A stretch of DNA of 64,000 nucleotides from Paenibacillus silviterrae (GCF_030167925.1 NZ_JASKUT010000001.1:1426001-1490000); one strand, 5' to 3'; numbered from the stretch's first letter, positions 53,720 to 63,493 are shown. Numbers and translations are program-made. Notes: generated by a model from the letters alone, not told the origin.

Positions 53720-55858
53720 TTATAAGCTTGTCAGCGAAAAGCCGCGGTAATGCGTATGGCTTCCCTCCGTATTTGAAAACCCGATCATCCCGGTCAGATA
53801 CGGATGGTTGTTATCCATATATTCCATTAACGCTACCCCATTGACGGAGATTTCAAAACGATTGCCCACGGCCTTCACCGTAACGGTCGCCGCCTGCCCC
53901 AGCTGCCAGTCAAAATCGACCTCCCTCAACGTGCTGTAGCCGTTGTCGTTCTTGAGCAGCGACAGCTTGCCGCCGGGAGCGAAACCGACCGCATACGAAC
54001 GGATCCCACCCTGAACACGGAAATTGATGCGGTGATGATCGCCGAGCTTCGGCACCATGACCGCTTCAAACGTATAATCATCCCAATCCAGGCATCCCGT
54101 ATAACTCTCCGCACTTTCTCCGAAGTAGCTTCCGCTCAGCTCTCCGTCCTCAAGTGTCCATATACCTCGCAAATAGCTCAGCTGGCTCACTTCAAGATGG
54201 AGCCCGCTCCACTTCTCCATTCGCTCCTTGGCAAAATCGATCGCATAGCTTGGTTTGCCGCCAAATTCAAAGTCGTCGAGGAAGCAAACGAGACTCGGAC
54301 CGTGAGCTCCTTTACCGTCCATCGGAATGAGCTCGATGCCTGCCTGCTCCAGACAGCAGCCGCTCATGCGGGGAATTTGATAGTGCAGCTGTGCCCACTC
54401 GTTATGGATCAACGGAACGGCTTCACCGTAATGATAGGCGCCGCTGTTCCCGTCTTTTACATATAAACGGACTTTCACACGCCGAATGCCGTTACCGGGG
54501 AGCATCACCTTCGCCTCGATATGCTGCCCCGGATACAGTATTGGAGAGAAGCTTGGGTCATAACGGCTGTCGTTAAAATCGCTCGGACGATAGTACGTTT
54601 GATGAAACACGCGATACGCGTTACCTCCCTGCACCTTATCGAAGAGCACCTTTAAGGAACGGCTTCCCGAAGCGGCTGCTTCAGCCGTATTACGAATCGC
54701 GCCCGTAACATGAAGCGGGTCGTTATGCTCCAAACGGAACGCATGCGTGGAGCCGGGATATTCAAAATGAAATTTCAATCCGCTTTTCTTGAGTATGGGT
54801 GCCCATTTCTCCGGTATCTGCTCGCCTGCCAGCTTGTAGCCAAGACGCGCGATGTAGGAAGCGCACCACGGTATGTCAAGAATGTTCAAGGAACCGATAA
54901 CGCTGGAACAGCAAAGAAAATCGTTGATCGGCTTCCGCCACTTCTCGTCAATGCCTGCAAGCCCGTTTCTCACTCCGACGATAGTCGCTACATTGGCAAC
55001 GTTGCAGTCCGTATCCCAGCCGCACATGTTGCATATGTTGATCGTCCTGCTGAAATCACCCTCCCCGTACATGAGCGATAAGATCATAACGGTTGAATTC
55101 GGGATAATGTGACACTGACCCGGATATTTATCGTAGCCAAAGTTTGCTTTTGCATAGTGGAAAGCATCGCGCCAATTGTCCGGATGCGCTTTATAGTAAG
55201 CGATTACATTTCTCGTAACACGCGTATATTCGCAATCCCCAGGGATCACGGCCAGCCCACGCTCGATAATTCGCTCGATATCCGTTTCCACGAAGGCAGC
55301 GGCGATGCACGCGGCAATAAACATGCCGCCGTATTTCCCGTTACCGTCATGCGAAACGGACGCGATTTTCTCAGCCAGATGCGCGGCCAGCTCCGTATTG
55401 CCGGGAGCCACAAGTCCCCACACGTCGATAAAGATTTGACCGCCGATCTGCTCGGCTACCGCAAGCCCGTTCTGCTCGATCGAGCCGGAGCGGGGCGCCA
55501 TAATGCCGTTTTTCAAATTTAAGTAGGCCGTATGCTCTGTAGACTTCCCATAGCCCCCCCACCAGTAAAAGCCATGGCCGTCCGGCGCATAGTTCAACCA
55601 GGTAAGTCCCATTTGCTCAGCGGTGATTTCGGGTCCGCATACATAATCCTCCAGCGCTCTCAGGAAAAAAAGCGGGCCGTTCGTATCGTCGTCGGCGGCA
55701 AAATTTTTAAATTCGTGCAGATATTCGGTTACTTCACCAAACGTTCGTTCAATTCGCTCATAAGTCCAATTCTCGATATTTCCTCCGTGCCTGACGCCGA
55801 TCACCTTGGCCAGCCAGCCGGCGTACACTTTTTCTACATAATCCTGTTGAATCGTCAT
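53720..55858 (-). CDS. ADP-ribosylglycohydrolase family protein with lectin-like C-terminal domain
   Basis: A 712-residue protein, more than twice the usual length. Residues 1-350 are an ADP-ribosylglycohydrolase-type all-helical domain with the Mg2+ motifs DDDTNG at 56-61 and GWDTDCN at 280-286. The second matches the family's GDTD signature with Trp inserted for Gly. Residues 350-540 form a beta-rich linker, and 545-712 resemble a concanavalin/laminin-G-like fold. No signal peptide is seen. It would cleave N-glycosidic bonds of ADP-ribose-like compounds. The ATG at 55858 was chosen over GTG 55870 because of ribosome-site spacing. A half operator-like box lies upstream, and the nucleoside-salvage genes come next. 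Confidence 0.82.
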   Translation of the reverse strand: MTIQQDYVEKVYAGWLAKVIGVRHGGNIENWTYERIERTFGEVTEYLHEFKNFAADDDTNGPLFFLRALEDYVCGPEITAEQMGLTWLNYAPDGHGFYWWGGYGKSTEHTAYLNLKNGIMAPRSGSIEQNGLAVAEQIGGQIFIDVWGLVAPGNTELAAHLAEKIASVSHDGNGKYGGMFIAACIAAAFVETDIERIIERGLAVIPGDCEYTRVTRNVIAYYKAHPDNWRDAFHYAKANFGYDKYPGQCHIIPNSTVMILSLMYGEGDFSRTINICNMCGWDTDCNVANVATIVGVRNGLAGIDEKWRKPINDFLCCSSVIGSLNILDIPWCASYIARLGYKLAGEQIPEKWAPILKKSGLKFHFEYPGSTHAFRLEHNDPLHVTGAIRNTAEAAASGSRSLKVLFDKVQGGNAYRVFHQTYYRPSDFNDSRYDPSFSPILYPGQHIEAKVMLPGNGIRRVKVRLYVKDGNSGAYHYGEAVPLIHNEWAQLHYQIPRMSGCCLEQAGIELIPMDGKGAHGPSLVCFLDDFEFGGKPSYAIDFAKERMEKWSGLHLEVSQLSYLRGIWTLEDGELSGSYFGESAESYTGCLDWDDYTFEAVMVPKLGDHHRINFRVQGGIRSYAVGFAPGGKLSLLKNDNGYSTLREVDFDWQLGQAATVTVKAVGNRFEISVNGVALMEYMDNNHPYLTGMIGFSNTEGSHTHYRGFSLTSL

Positions 55859-55925
55859 AAGTCCTACCACCCTCGCTCATCCGTAGGTTCTTTTTGATAA
55901 AATATAGGGAACAAAATAATCATTA

Positions 55926-55939
55926 TGGAACCGGTTTTA
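55926..55939. promoter_or_regulatory. Operator-like box upstream of the ADP-ribosylglycohydrolase gene
   Basis: TGGAACCGGTTTTA shares TGGAACCG with the perfect palindrome upstream of ribokinase (57977-57996) and has the centre AACCGGTT. It is likely a weaker site for the same LacI repressor. Confidence 0.4.
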
Positions 55940-55962
55940 TTTTTCGCAAAAGAGTGCCGATG

Positions 55963-55997
55963 GTCTGCCTCCCCATTCATCCATGATTAAGGCAGAC
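55963..55997 (-). terminator. Possible terminator after the LacI gene
   Basis: GTCTGCCT and AGGCAGAC form an 8-base stem with a 19-base loop just after the LacI stop codon. The minus-strand T-run after it is poor, so it may be a weak terminator or read-through point. Confidence 0.35.
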
Positions 55998-56006
55998 ATC
56001 AACTGC

Positions 56007-57026
56007 TCAATTCTGCTTCACCGTCGATTCCCTCACGATCAATCGCGGCTCCAAGAGCACCTTTTGGAAAGGCAGCTCGACTTCGCGATCGATTCGATTC
56101 AGCAGCATTTCAACTGCAATCCGCCCCATTTCCGTTACTAAATTCGAAACGGATGACAATTGGGGCCGTACCAGCGTACACCATGGAATATTATCGATTC
56201 CCAATACAGCTATATCCTCCGGTACCCGTACGCCCTGCTCGGTAAATTGTTGAAGGAGTCCGATTGCAACCAGATCATTGGCCGCGAAAACCGCATCGGG
56301 CAGCTCCTCTAGATTACAGAAATAGCGTGCCGCTTCTACTCCTGTTTCCAGAGCCAATCTTTCTCCCGTGAATACGAGCGATGGATCCAGCGGTATTGCG
56401 TGGGAGGCAAGAGATTTCTCGTAAGCGGCATACCGCCCTCCGCGATGTAATGTCGAAGGACCGCCGGCATAAGCAATACGCCTTCTGCCGATACGGATCA
56501 GATGCTCCATTGCCAGGTATCCTTCCGATCTGCTGAGTCCTACGGTGTCGGCTTGAATGTCCTCACCGTAACTGCCGATCAAGCTGACGGGAATGGACGA
56601 TTTCTTGACGGCGGAAGGCAGTGTCTTCGGGTGACTGATGGAGAGCAGGACGATACCGTCAACGTGCATATCGTTCGCCTCCTTAATAACCGCCAGTTCC
56701 TCGGAAGGGTTGCCGTAGTGGTTGATCAATACAAGCCGGTAACCGTTTTGTTTGGCCACCTGCTCCGCAGCCCAGGCAAGCTCCGGGTAGTAGGGATTTC
56801 GGATATCGTCGATGGCCAATGCAATCTGTCTGCGCAGCTTGGTTTTCAAGCTCCGAGCCATAAGATTAGGTGTAAAGCCAAGCTCCTGTATAATCCGATT
56901 TACCTTAAGCTTAGTAACCGGCTTTACCCCCGGCGCATTGTTAATAATTCTTGAAACAGTGGACTTGGCGACTCCCGCCATTTTAGCTACATCATCAATG
57001 GTTACTTTCGTCCGTTTCTCCTGCAT
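56007..57026 (-). CDS. LacI family transcriptional repressor of the nucleoside/ribose locus
   Basis: A 339-residue regulator with the HTH at 8-30 (VTIDDVAKMAGVAKSTVSRIINNAPG) and a periplasmic-binding-protein-like ligand domain. Its start lies inside the 3' end of ribokinase (32-base overlap), so it is co-transcribed and probably autoregulated through the palindrome at 57977-57996. The ligand may be ribose or a related compound. AACGGAGA lies 8 bases before the ATG. Confidence 0.9.
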   Translation of the reverse strand: MQEKRTKVTIDDVAKMAGVAKSTVSRIINNAPGVKPVTKLKVNRIIQELGFTPNLMARSLKTKLRRQIALAIDDIRNPYYPELAWAAEQVAKQNGYRLVLINHYGNPSEELAVIKEANDMHVDGIVLLSISHPKTLPSAVKKSSIPVSLIGSYGEDIQADTVGLSRSEGYLAMEHLIRIGRRRIAYAGGPSTLHRGGRYAAYEKSLASHAIPLDPSLVFTGERLALETGVEAARYFCNLEELPDAVFAANDLVAIGLLQQFTEQGVRVPEDIAVLGIDNIPWCTLVRPQLSSVSNLVTEMGRIAVEMLLNRIDREVELPFQKVLLEPRLIVRESTVKQN

Positions 57027-57954
57027 CTCCGCTTTCTCCGTTAGCCAGTTTCATAAAATGCTCTACCTCTTCGCGTGTAGGAATGGAAGATTGGGCCCCC
57101 TTCCGCGTGACGGCAATGGCAGCAGCTGCAGATGCATATTGCAGGGCTTCTTCAACTTGCTTACCGGCGCATAGCTCAGCGGCATAACAGCCTATGAACG
57201 TGTCTCCGGCTGAAGTAGTATCCACAGCTTTAACCTTCCGTGCCGGCGTATAGACGCTCGCCCCATTGGAATTCATGTACAGAGAGCCCAATGCTCCCAT
57301 GGTTACAATGATTTCTCCGACTCCTCCATCAAGCAATTGGCGTGCGGCCAATTCGGCATCGTTCTTACCGCCGATTGCCCTGCCTGTAATATACTCGGTT
57401 TCGGATTCATTAAGAATCAGTGTGTCAATAAGCGGCAGCACATCCTTCGGAATCCTGACGGCCGGGGCAGGGTTAAATATGACTCTCATTCCGCAGGATC
57501 TGGCTCGACGAATGACACTTTCATTTGTTGCCCAGGGAATTTCATTTTGCAATACCAAAATGCCCCCGGTATCTTCCCCGGCTTCAAGTCTCGCATCATC
57601 CGGCATCAGCTTTCCGTTGGCCCCTTCTGCGAGTACAATAATATTCTGACCGGAAGCTTCCACCATAATATAGGCCATCCCGGAAGTGCCTGGCTTCCTT
57701 GTCACCATCGATGTATCAACACCGTGGCCTTGCAATGACCGGATAAGATCCTGGCCGTAAGGGTCTGATCCTACAGCCCCGATTATCGTCACATCGCCTC
57801 CGGAAAGGGCAGCGGCAACTGCTTGGTTGGCACCCTTGCCTCCATAATGTATCTCTGTGCTTTCGCTTTTAATTGTTTCGCCCGGCACGGGATACTGCTT
57901 TATTCTGCTTACAATATCCACATTAATACTGCCGACTATTACGATTCTGTTCAT
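56995..57954 (-). CDS. rbsK: Ribokinase
   Basis: A 319-residue PfkB-family kinase. The sugar-binding start is IVIVGSINVDIVSRIKQYPVPGET with the GGKGANQA motif, and the catalytic anion-hole motif is DTTSAGDTFIG. It phosphorylates D-ribose at O5 with ATP. It lies downstream of adenine deaminase, separated by a terminator and the LacI operator, and overlaps the repressor gene. In this setting it would use ribose freed by the nucleoside hydrolase or by the ADP-ribosylglycohydrolase-type enzyme. Confidence 0.9.
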   Translation of the reverse strand: MNRIVIVGSINVDIVSRIKQYPVPGETIKSESTEIHYGGKGANQAVAAALSGGDVTIIGAVGSDPYGQDLIRSLQGHGVDTSMVTRKPGTSGMAYIMVEASGQNIIVLAEGANGKLMPDDARLEAGEDTGGILVLQNEIPWATNESVIRRARSCGMRVIFNPAPAVRIPKDVLPLIDTLILNESETEYITGRAIGGKNDAELAARQLLDGGVGEIIVTMGALGSLYMNSNGASVYTPARKVKAVDTTSAGDTFIGCYAAELCAGKQVEEALQYASAAAAIAVTRKGAQSSIPTREEVEHFMKLANGESGDAGETDESNH

Positions 57955-57976
57955 TTCGTACCGCCCATCGCATCAT

Positions 57977-57996
57977 TTTTGGAACCGATTCCAAAA
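57977..57996. promoter_or_regulatory. Palindromic LacI-type operator
   Basis: TTTTGGAA-CCGA-TTCCAAAA is an almost perfect 20-base palindrome centred on CG, typical for LacI-family operators. It lies 22 bases before the ribokinase start, so it probably binds the repressor encoded downstream in the same unit. Confidence 0.7.
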
Positions 57997-58040
57997 TTAT
58001 TATGGCACAACTTCGTGCTATTCGTCAATTTACATATATC

Positions 58041-58079
58041 AAAAAGAACAGCCTCTCTTTCCCCAAGGATAGAGAGGCT
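58041..58079 (-). terminator. Terminator of the nucleoside transport / adenine deaminase operon
   Basis: A 9-base perfect stem (AGCCTCTCT with AGAGAGGCT) and 12-base loop are followed on the minus strand by GTTCTTTTTGA, right after the adenine deaminase gene. Confidence 0.85.
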
Positions 58080-58088
58080 ATCCTCTGT

Positions 58089-59801
58089 TTAGCTATGAAT
58101 GAGTAAAGGAACAACTTTTCCTTCGTTGACGTTGATTAACCCGAAATCGGTAATTTTAAGCGCCGGGCTGACAGGTAAGGAATGCGTGCTGATTGACATA
58201 ATGGGATTATAGTGTTTATATCCTAACGATTTCATCGCTGTTATAAGCTGATCTGTTTCTTCAGCCAGCTTCTCCAGCGGGGCGTCGGATAAGATTCCTC
58301 CTATAGGGAGCCTGAGGCTGGCCAATAGTTGTCCATCTTCCACAACGCAAAAGCCGCCCTGCCCTTTAATGACCTCGTTGGCTGCAAGCATCATATCCGC
58401 TGCATTATGACCTACGACAAGCAGGTTGTGATTATCGTGAGAGTAGGTGGTGGCAATCGCGCCGCGCTGAATCGTGTCGCCTCCGATAAGGCCGTAGGCG
58501 CGGCTGCCGCCTTTGCCGTAACGCTCAAACGTAGCGATGAGCCCGAAGCCGCTCTCCTCCCAGCGCATCCGCCTTTCCCGGACTTCCGCTTCGCCGATAT
58601 GCTCCTCTGTAAACGTGGAGCCGTCTTTGACCATCATGACCCGGCAGGCATAACGCCCGTCTTCGAGGTCGGCCGGTACCGTAAAGTCTTCCTCACGCAG
58701 CTCCGACAGCTTGACACTGCGGTAAAAATGCGCCGGAAACGGATACGTGTCCGCTTTAACCGGATAAGGCTCATTCGAGTCGTAAACACGCCGGCCGCAC
58801 TTGAATACCTGCTCGATGGTCAGCTCTTCAAGATTCGATAAAAGCACGAAATCCGCAATTTTTCCCGGTGCAATGACTCCCCGGTCATACATTCTCATCC
58901 GCCGAGCCGGTGTATAGGTGCTGGCGTAAATTGCTTTTTCCGGTGTCATCCCCATTCCGATCGCCTTGCGAACGATGTGGTTCAAATGCCCGCGGCGCTG
59001 AAACGAATCCGGCATGACGTCGTCGGTTACAAAGCAGAAGTGCTCGGCTACATCTTGCTTGATTAAATAGTCCATCACTTCGGCCGTCATCGATTTTTCC
59101 TGAATTTCAAGGAACATACCCGCCGCGATCCGGGCCTCCATTCCCTCCATCGTTTGATGCGTATGATCGGAATCGACACCGCTGTAAATGATCCGGTGAA
59201 GATCCAGGTCTAGCAGCTTCGGGCAATGGCCTTCGATGATTAGATGCGGATAATGCTTGCGAATATGCTGTAAAATGCGGTTTGTTTTACAGTCCGGGTC
59301 CGTAATGACGTCGACGTAATTCATGATCTCGCCCAAACAAATGATGTTTTCCGTTCGAAGGAGCTCGTCCATATCCTCGATTTCTATCGAGCCGCCGGTC
59401 GTTTCCATGGAGGTCGCCGGCACCGAGCTCGGAAGCGCGTAGAACATATCCGCAACACATTCCTTGCTCGCCGCAATGATCTGCTTTACACCCTCCAAAC
59501 CGAACACGTTCGCTATTTCGTGAGGCTCCGGTACAATAGTGGTCACACCGTTTTGGATCAACCCGTGCGAGAACGTTTCCGGCGTCACCATCGTGCTTTC
59601 GATATGCAAATGAATGTCGATCAAACCGGGGATCATCCAGCGGCCACCCGCGTCTATCCGTTCTTTCGCCTCGAAGCCGTCTGAACTCCTAGGACCGATA
59701 TATACAAACTTCCCGTCCAAAACGGCCGCATTGCCGGGAATAAATTTTTTGAAATAGCTGTTATAGATATTAGCATTGTCTATCCATAAATCTATGCGCA
59801 T
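58089..59801 (-). CDS. ade: Adenine deaminase
   Basis: A 570-residue amidohydrolase. Metal-binding motif GLIDIHLHIESTMVTPETF, the family stretch VPEPHEIANVFG (usual DPHEIANV, here Glu for Asp), then EGHCPKLLDLDL and FVTDDVMPDSF. The C-terminal domain contains SHDNHNLLVVGHN. It converts adenine to hypoxanthine and ammonia. GGAGGTG lies 9 bases before the ATG. It is the last gene of the operon of importer and nucleoside hydrolase, and so fits a route adenosine to adenine to hypoxanthine. Confidence 0.92.
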   Translation of the reverse strand: MRIDLWIDNANIYNSYFKKFIPGNAAVLDGKFVYIGPRSSDGFEAKERIDAGGRWMIPGLIDIHLHIESTMVTPETFSHGLIQNGVTTIVPEPHEIANVFGLEGVKQIIAASKECVADMFYALPSSVPATSMETTGGSIEIEDMDELLRTENIICLGEIMNYVDVITDPDCKTNRILQHIRKHYPHLIIEGHCPKLLDLDLHRIIYSGVDSDHTHQTMEGMEARIAAGMFLEIQEKSMTAEVMDYLIKQDVAEHFCFVTDDVMPDSFQRRGHLNHIVRKAIGMGMTPEKAIYASTYTPARRMRMYDRGVIAPGKIADFVLLSNLEELTIEQVFKCGRRVYDSNEPYPVKADTYPFPAHFYRSVKLSELREEDFTVPADLEDGRYACRVMMVKDGSTFTEEHIGEAEVRERRMRWEESGFGLIATFERYGKGGSRAYGLIGGDTIQRGAIATTYSHDNHNLLVVGHNAADMMLAANEVIKGQGGFCVVEDGQLLASLRLPIGGILSDAPLEKLAEETDQLITAMKSLGYKHYNPIMSISTHSLPVSPALKITDFGLINVNEGKVVPLLIHS

Positions 59802-59823
59802 GATGTCTGCACCTCCAGGTCCA

Positions 59824-60885
59824 CTATTCCACTAATACGAGCTTTTCCATTGGCAAGAGCAGCCGGACTTCTTGACCGCTCGCATAAGGATGTTCCATTT
59901 CTTTGTTTACGGTAAAATCGCCAAGTGCCGTCTCAACGACATACTGGTAGCTTCTTCCAAGGAAGGTACTGACCTTCACACGACCTGTCAAACGGTTGGC
60001 GCCTTCCTCTATCTCCGAAACAGACCCGAGCACCACATCGTCAGGCCGAATGGCGCCCTTCATCCCGCTTTGCTCCCCTCTACCCGGCCCCTTAGCCGCG
60101 AGGAACGTGAAATCCTTAGCCTTTAACGTGATCTGCTCGCCATGGTCATGCCTTTCATCAAAGGAAATAAAGTTCGTAAAGCCGATAAAGCGTGCAACAA
60201 ATTCCGTTTTCGGATATTTATATGCGACGGAAGGCTTATCCAGCTGCTCAATGATCCCTTTGTTCATAATCGCGACCTGATCGGAGATCGAGAAGCATTC
60301 TTCCTGATCGTGCGATACGTAAACGGTCGTAATGCCAAGCTCCTGCTGGATGCGGCGAATCTCTACCCGCATATTCACTCGCAGATTCGCGTCCAAATTG
60401 CTGAGCGGCTCGTCAAACAGCAGCAAATCCGGCTCGATGACAAGCGCCCGGGCTATCGCCACCCGCTGCCTTTGACCGCCGGAAAGCTCTTTCGGCAGCC
60501 GTTTCTCGAAGCCCGACAAGCTGACCGTTTCGAGGATGCGGGTTACCCGACGCTCCAATTCGGCCCCGCTTACTTTACGCAGTCGGAGGCCGAACGCGAC
60601 ATTGTCAAATACGTTCAAGTGCGGAAATAAAGCGTAGCTTTGAAAAACGAAACCGAAATTGCGTTTGTTGACCGGTACACGCGTATAATCTTTTCCGTTT
60701 AAGCTGAATCTCCCGTCCTTCGCCTCCAAAAAACCGGCGATCAGGCGCAGCGTGGTCGTTTTCCCGCAGCCGCTCGGACCGAGCAGTGAAATCAGGTTCC
60801 CTTTTTCCACTTGAAGGTTAAAGTCTTTCAAAATATATTGCTGGCCGTAAGCGACCGATACATTTTCCAAAGAAAGCAATGCCAT
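59824..60885 (-). CDS. ABC transporter ATP-binding protein (PotA/FbpC type)
   Basis: A 353-residue ATPase: Walker A GPSGCGKTTT, signature LSGGQRQRVAIARAL, Walker B LLLFDEPLSNLDA, H-loop VYVSHDQEE, and a C-terminal TOBE domain from about 240. It energises the importer formed by the next two genes upstream. GGAGG is 9 bases before the ATG. It is the only transport ATPase in the window, and its permeases are of a different class from the sugar systems, so it need not serve them. Confidence 0.92.
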   Translation of the reverse strand: MALLSLENVSVAYGQQYILKDFNLQVEKGNLISLLGPSGCGKTTTLRLIAGFLEAKDGRFSLNGKDYTRVPVNKRNFGFVFQSYALFPHLNVFDNVAFGLRLRKVSGAELERRVTRILETVSLSGFEKRLPKELSGGQRQRVAIARALVIEPDLLLFDEPLSNLDANLRVNMRVEIRRIQQELGITTVYVSHDQEECFSISDQVAIMNKGIIEQLDKPSVAYKYPKTEFVARFIGFTNFISFDERHDHGEQITLKAKDFTFLAAKGPGRGEQSGMKGAIRPDDVVLGSVSEIEEGANRLTGRVKVSTFLGRSYQYVVETALGDFTVNKEMEHPYASGQEVRLLLPMEKLVLVE

Positions 60886-60900
60886 GGACGAAGGCCTCCA

Positions 60901-61689
60901 TTATCGTTTAGTAAAATAGGACAGTCCCATCAGCCGTTCGATCATAAACATGAGCACTGCCGTAAACAGCATCAGCAGTACGGAAATGGCGGCGATCGTC
61001 GGGTCGAAATGGTTTTCCACATACGTAAGCATTTGGATCGGCAGCGTACTAACGCCCGGTCCCGTCATAAATACGGAAATGTCGACATTATTGAACGATT
61101 CCAGAAAAGCGATAAGCACGGCCGCAATAATGCCCGATTTAATATTCGGCAGCACAACCTTGAAAAAGGTTGCCAATCGCCCGGCACCCAGGCTCAAAGC
61201 CGCTTCCTCCACGGCAAAATCGAAATTGGCGAGGCTGGAGGCGATGACCCGGATGATAAAAGGCAGCATAATGATGGTATGTCCGAATAACAGCGCCGCA
61301 TAAATCGGGAGATGATAAACGGCGATCAAATACTTGAGCATGGTAAACCCGAGAACAATACCCGGGATCAGCACCGGCGAAATAAAAATGGCGTTAAGCG
61401 CGTCCTTGCCTTTAAACGTAAAGCGGCTTAAAGCGTAGGCTGCGGGCATACCCAAGAGCAGCGCGAGCACATTTCCCGCGAAGGAAACAAGCATGGAGGT
61501 GTAGAACGTTTTTAAGAACATTTCCTCTTCAAGTATGTTACTGTACCATTTCAGAGAGAATCCTTGCGGAGGAAATTTAAGCACGGTACCCGGTTCGAAC
61601 GAAGCTGCGGCAATAATGAGCAGCGGACCGAGCAAAAATATATATACCAGCAGAGTAAACAGGCCCAGTCCTCGATTTTTTTCCTGCAT
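60901..61689 (-). CDS. ABC transporter permease (PotC type)
   Basis: A 262-residue permease with six helices and the EAA motif VEEAALSLGAGRLATFFKVVLPNIKSGI, in the spermidine/putrescine, iron and phosphonate class. It begins 4 bases after the stop of its partner at 61694. The substrate is suggested by the flanking nucleoside hydrolase and adenine deaminase rather than by its own sequence. Confidence 0.9.
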   Translation of the reverse strand: MQEKNRGLGLFTLLVYIFLLGPLLIIAAASFEPGTVLKFPPQGFSLKWYSNILEEEMFLKTFYTSMLVSFAGNVLALLLGMPAAYALSRFTFKGKDALNAIFISPVLIPGIVLGFTMLKYLIAVYHLPIYAALLFGHTIIMLPFIIRVIASSLANFDFAVEEAALSLGAGRLATFFKVVLPNIKSGIIAAVLIAFLESFNNVDISVFMTGPGVSTLPIQMLTYVENHFDPTIAAISVLLMLFTAVLMFMIERLMGLSYFTKR

Positions 61690-61693
61690 CCTT

Positions 61694-62515
61694 CTACCCC
61701 TTCGGATTTACTTTATTGGCGAATGCGTTCATCAGTCCGATGACGACGAACGTGATTACGATCATGATCGTTGCGATCACGGAAGCCAAATGCCAGTCGT
61801 TCAGCGTGATGGCGTTCTGATAAAGAAACGTGGAGATGACTCTTTGTTTGCCCCCGAGAAGTGCAGGCGTTGTATATGCAGTCAAGCTTCCGACGAACAC
61901 CAGGATGCTCCCGATAATCAAGCCCGGTACGCTAAGCGGCACGACGACCCTCATGAACGCCCGAAAGCGGCTCGCGCCTAGACTCTCCGCCGCTTTCATC
62001 AAATCGGGATCGATATTCTCCATGACCCCGACCAAGGTGATGATAATGAGCGGGAGAAACAAGTGAATCAATCCGATCATCATAGCCGTCGGCGTGTATA
62101 AAATATCGAGCGGTTCGGTTACGATTCCCAGCGCAACAAGCGTGTTGTTGAGCAGTCCTTTTTTGCCGAGGATGATCATCCAGCTAAAGGAGCGAACGAC
62201 GGAGCTGGTCAGCAGCGGGAAAATCGCCAGCGCCAGGAGCAGCGCCTTTTGCCTTGGAGGCCGCCGCGAAATATAGTAAGAGACCGGGAAGCCAAGCAAT
62301 ATACAGATCACCGTAGTAACGAGGCTGACCCGCAATGTCGTCCCTAATATTTTGAGAAAATAAGGGTCTTGAAAAAAATGCGAATAGCCGCCGAAGGACA
62401 GCCTGCCTTCCGGGAAAAATGTCGAGCCGATCGTCAATAGAATCGGAACGAGCATGAATGCCGCCAAAAACAACAGTCCCGGCAGCAGTAATAACGATAG
62501 ATACGCTTTCTTCAT
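61694..62515 (-). CDS. ABC transporter permease (PotB type)
   Basis: A 273-residue permease: MKKAYLSLLLLPGLLFLAAFMLVPILLTI, six helices, and the EAA motif MKAAESLGASRFRAFMRVVVPLSVPGLI. The start at 62515 is supported by ACAGGAG 9 bases upstream and by the ATGA overlap with the nucleoside hydrolase stop; an open reading to 62602 lies inside that gene and is rejected. Confidence 0.9.
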   Translation of the reverse strand: MKKAYLSLLLLPGLLFLAAFMLVPILLTIGSTFFPEGRLSFGGYSHFFQDPYFLKILGTTLRVSLVTTVICILLGFPVSYYISRRPPRQKALLLALAIFPLLTSSVVRSFSWMIILGKKGLLNNTLVALGIVTEPLDILYTPTAMMIGLIHLFLPLIIITLVGVMENIDPDLMKAAESLGASRFRAFMRVVVPLSVPGLIIGSILVFVGSLTAYTTPALLGGKQRVISTFLYQNAITLNDWHLASVIATIMIVITFVVIGLMNAFANKVNPKG

Positions 62516-63471
62516 GTTTGATTCTCCTGTTCGTCGGTTCGCTGCTCCCTTAGCGTGCGGATAAACAATTTGAGAAACGCGTCCACCGCCACATCGGTGC
62601 AAACATTTACATTCGGCTCCTTAAGCAGACGGTTCTGGAAATCGCAAACGGTTTGTCCGTCGCACAGGTCGCTTCTTGTCTCCACATCGACATAATAGCG
62701 CTTCGTCGTCACAAGCTCCGGGTTCAGCGCCACGGCTACCGCTAACGGGTCATGCATAGCACAGGCTCTTACCCCGTTTCTATCATAATAACGCTGAAGA
62801 TAATCAGCTGTGCTTTCCCATACATATCGCCCGATGTCCGTATCGCCCAGTTCACGGATGTGCTCCTCGGTCAGGAGCGCTTTGCGCGTTACATCCAAGC
62901 CTACCAGCGTTAACGAAGGGAAGCCTGCTTGAAGCACAAGCTTGGCCGCCTCCGGGTCGACGAACATATTGTATTCCGCGGTAGGCGTAATATTGCCGAA
63001 GCCAAGGACGACGCCTCCCATCACAATAACTTCCTTCACGTCCCTCACAAGCTCGGGATATTTCATCAAGGCCAATGCCAGATTCGTTAACGGACCCGTC
63101 ATAACCAACGTCATTTCGCCGGGGTTGCTCCGCACCTGGTCGACCAAGAAATCGGCTGCATGACCTTCACTTGGCTTTTTATGCACCGGCATGTCCCGGA
63201 GGGCTCCGCCGAGACCGTCCTTTCCGTGGACCCGATGCTCATAATGAACCGGGCGCAACAGCGGCTTGTTAGCCCCCTGAATCACCGGTATATCTTCCGC
63301 CCCGAGAAGCTGCAATATTTTGCATGTATTCACTGTAGCTTGCTCGAGAGAGACATTTCCGTTTACCGTCGTAATCCCGTGAAGGTCGAATTGCCCGCTT
63401 CGGACGGCGAGCATAATGCCAAGTGCGTCATCCACCCCGGTATCTACATCGAGAATGACTTTCTTCTTCAT
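62512..63471 (-). CDS. Inosine-uridine nucleoside hydrolase family protein
   Basis: A 319-residue enzyme with the Ca2+ site DVDTGVDDALG at 6-16, NVSLEQATVNT, LTNLALAL and the late His/Asp motif CAMHDPLAVAVAL. It hydrolyses the N-glycosidic bond of a ribonucleoside to ribose and base. The start at 63471 has GGAAGGAG upstream; the reading to 63489 is less likely. It lies between the binding-protein gene and the permease genes, making a nucleoside the probable imported substrate. Confidence 0.92.
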   Translation of the reverse strand: MKKKVILDVDTGVDDALGIMLAVRSGQFDLHGITTVNGNVSLEQATVNTCKILQLLGAEDIPVIQGANKPLLRPVHYEHRVHGKDGLGGALRDMPVHKKPSEGHAADFLVDQVRSNPGEMTLVMTGPLTNLALALMKYPELVRDVKEVIVMGGVVLGFGNITPTAEYNMFVDPEAAKLVLQAGFPSLTLVGLDVTRKALLTEEHIRELGDTDIGRYVWESTADYLQRYYDRNGVRACAMHDPLAVAVALNPELVTTKRYYVDVETRSDLCDGQTVCDFQNRLLKEPNVNVCTDVAVDAFLKLFIRTLREQRTDEQENQT

Positions 63472-63493
63472 CACACGTGCTCCTTCCACGGGT

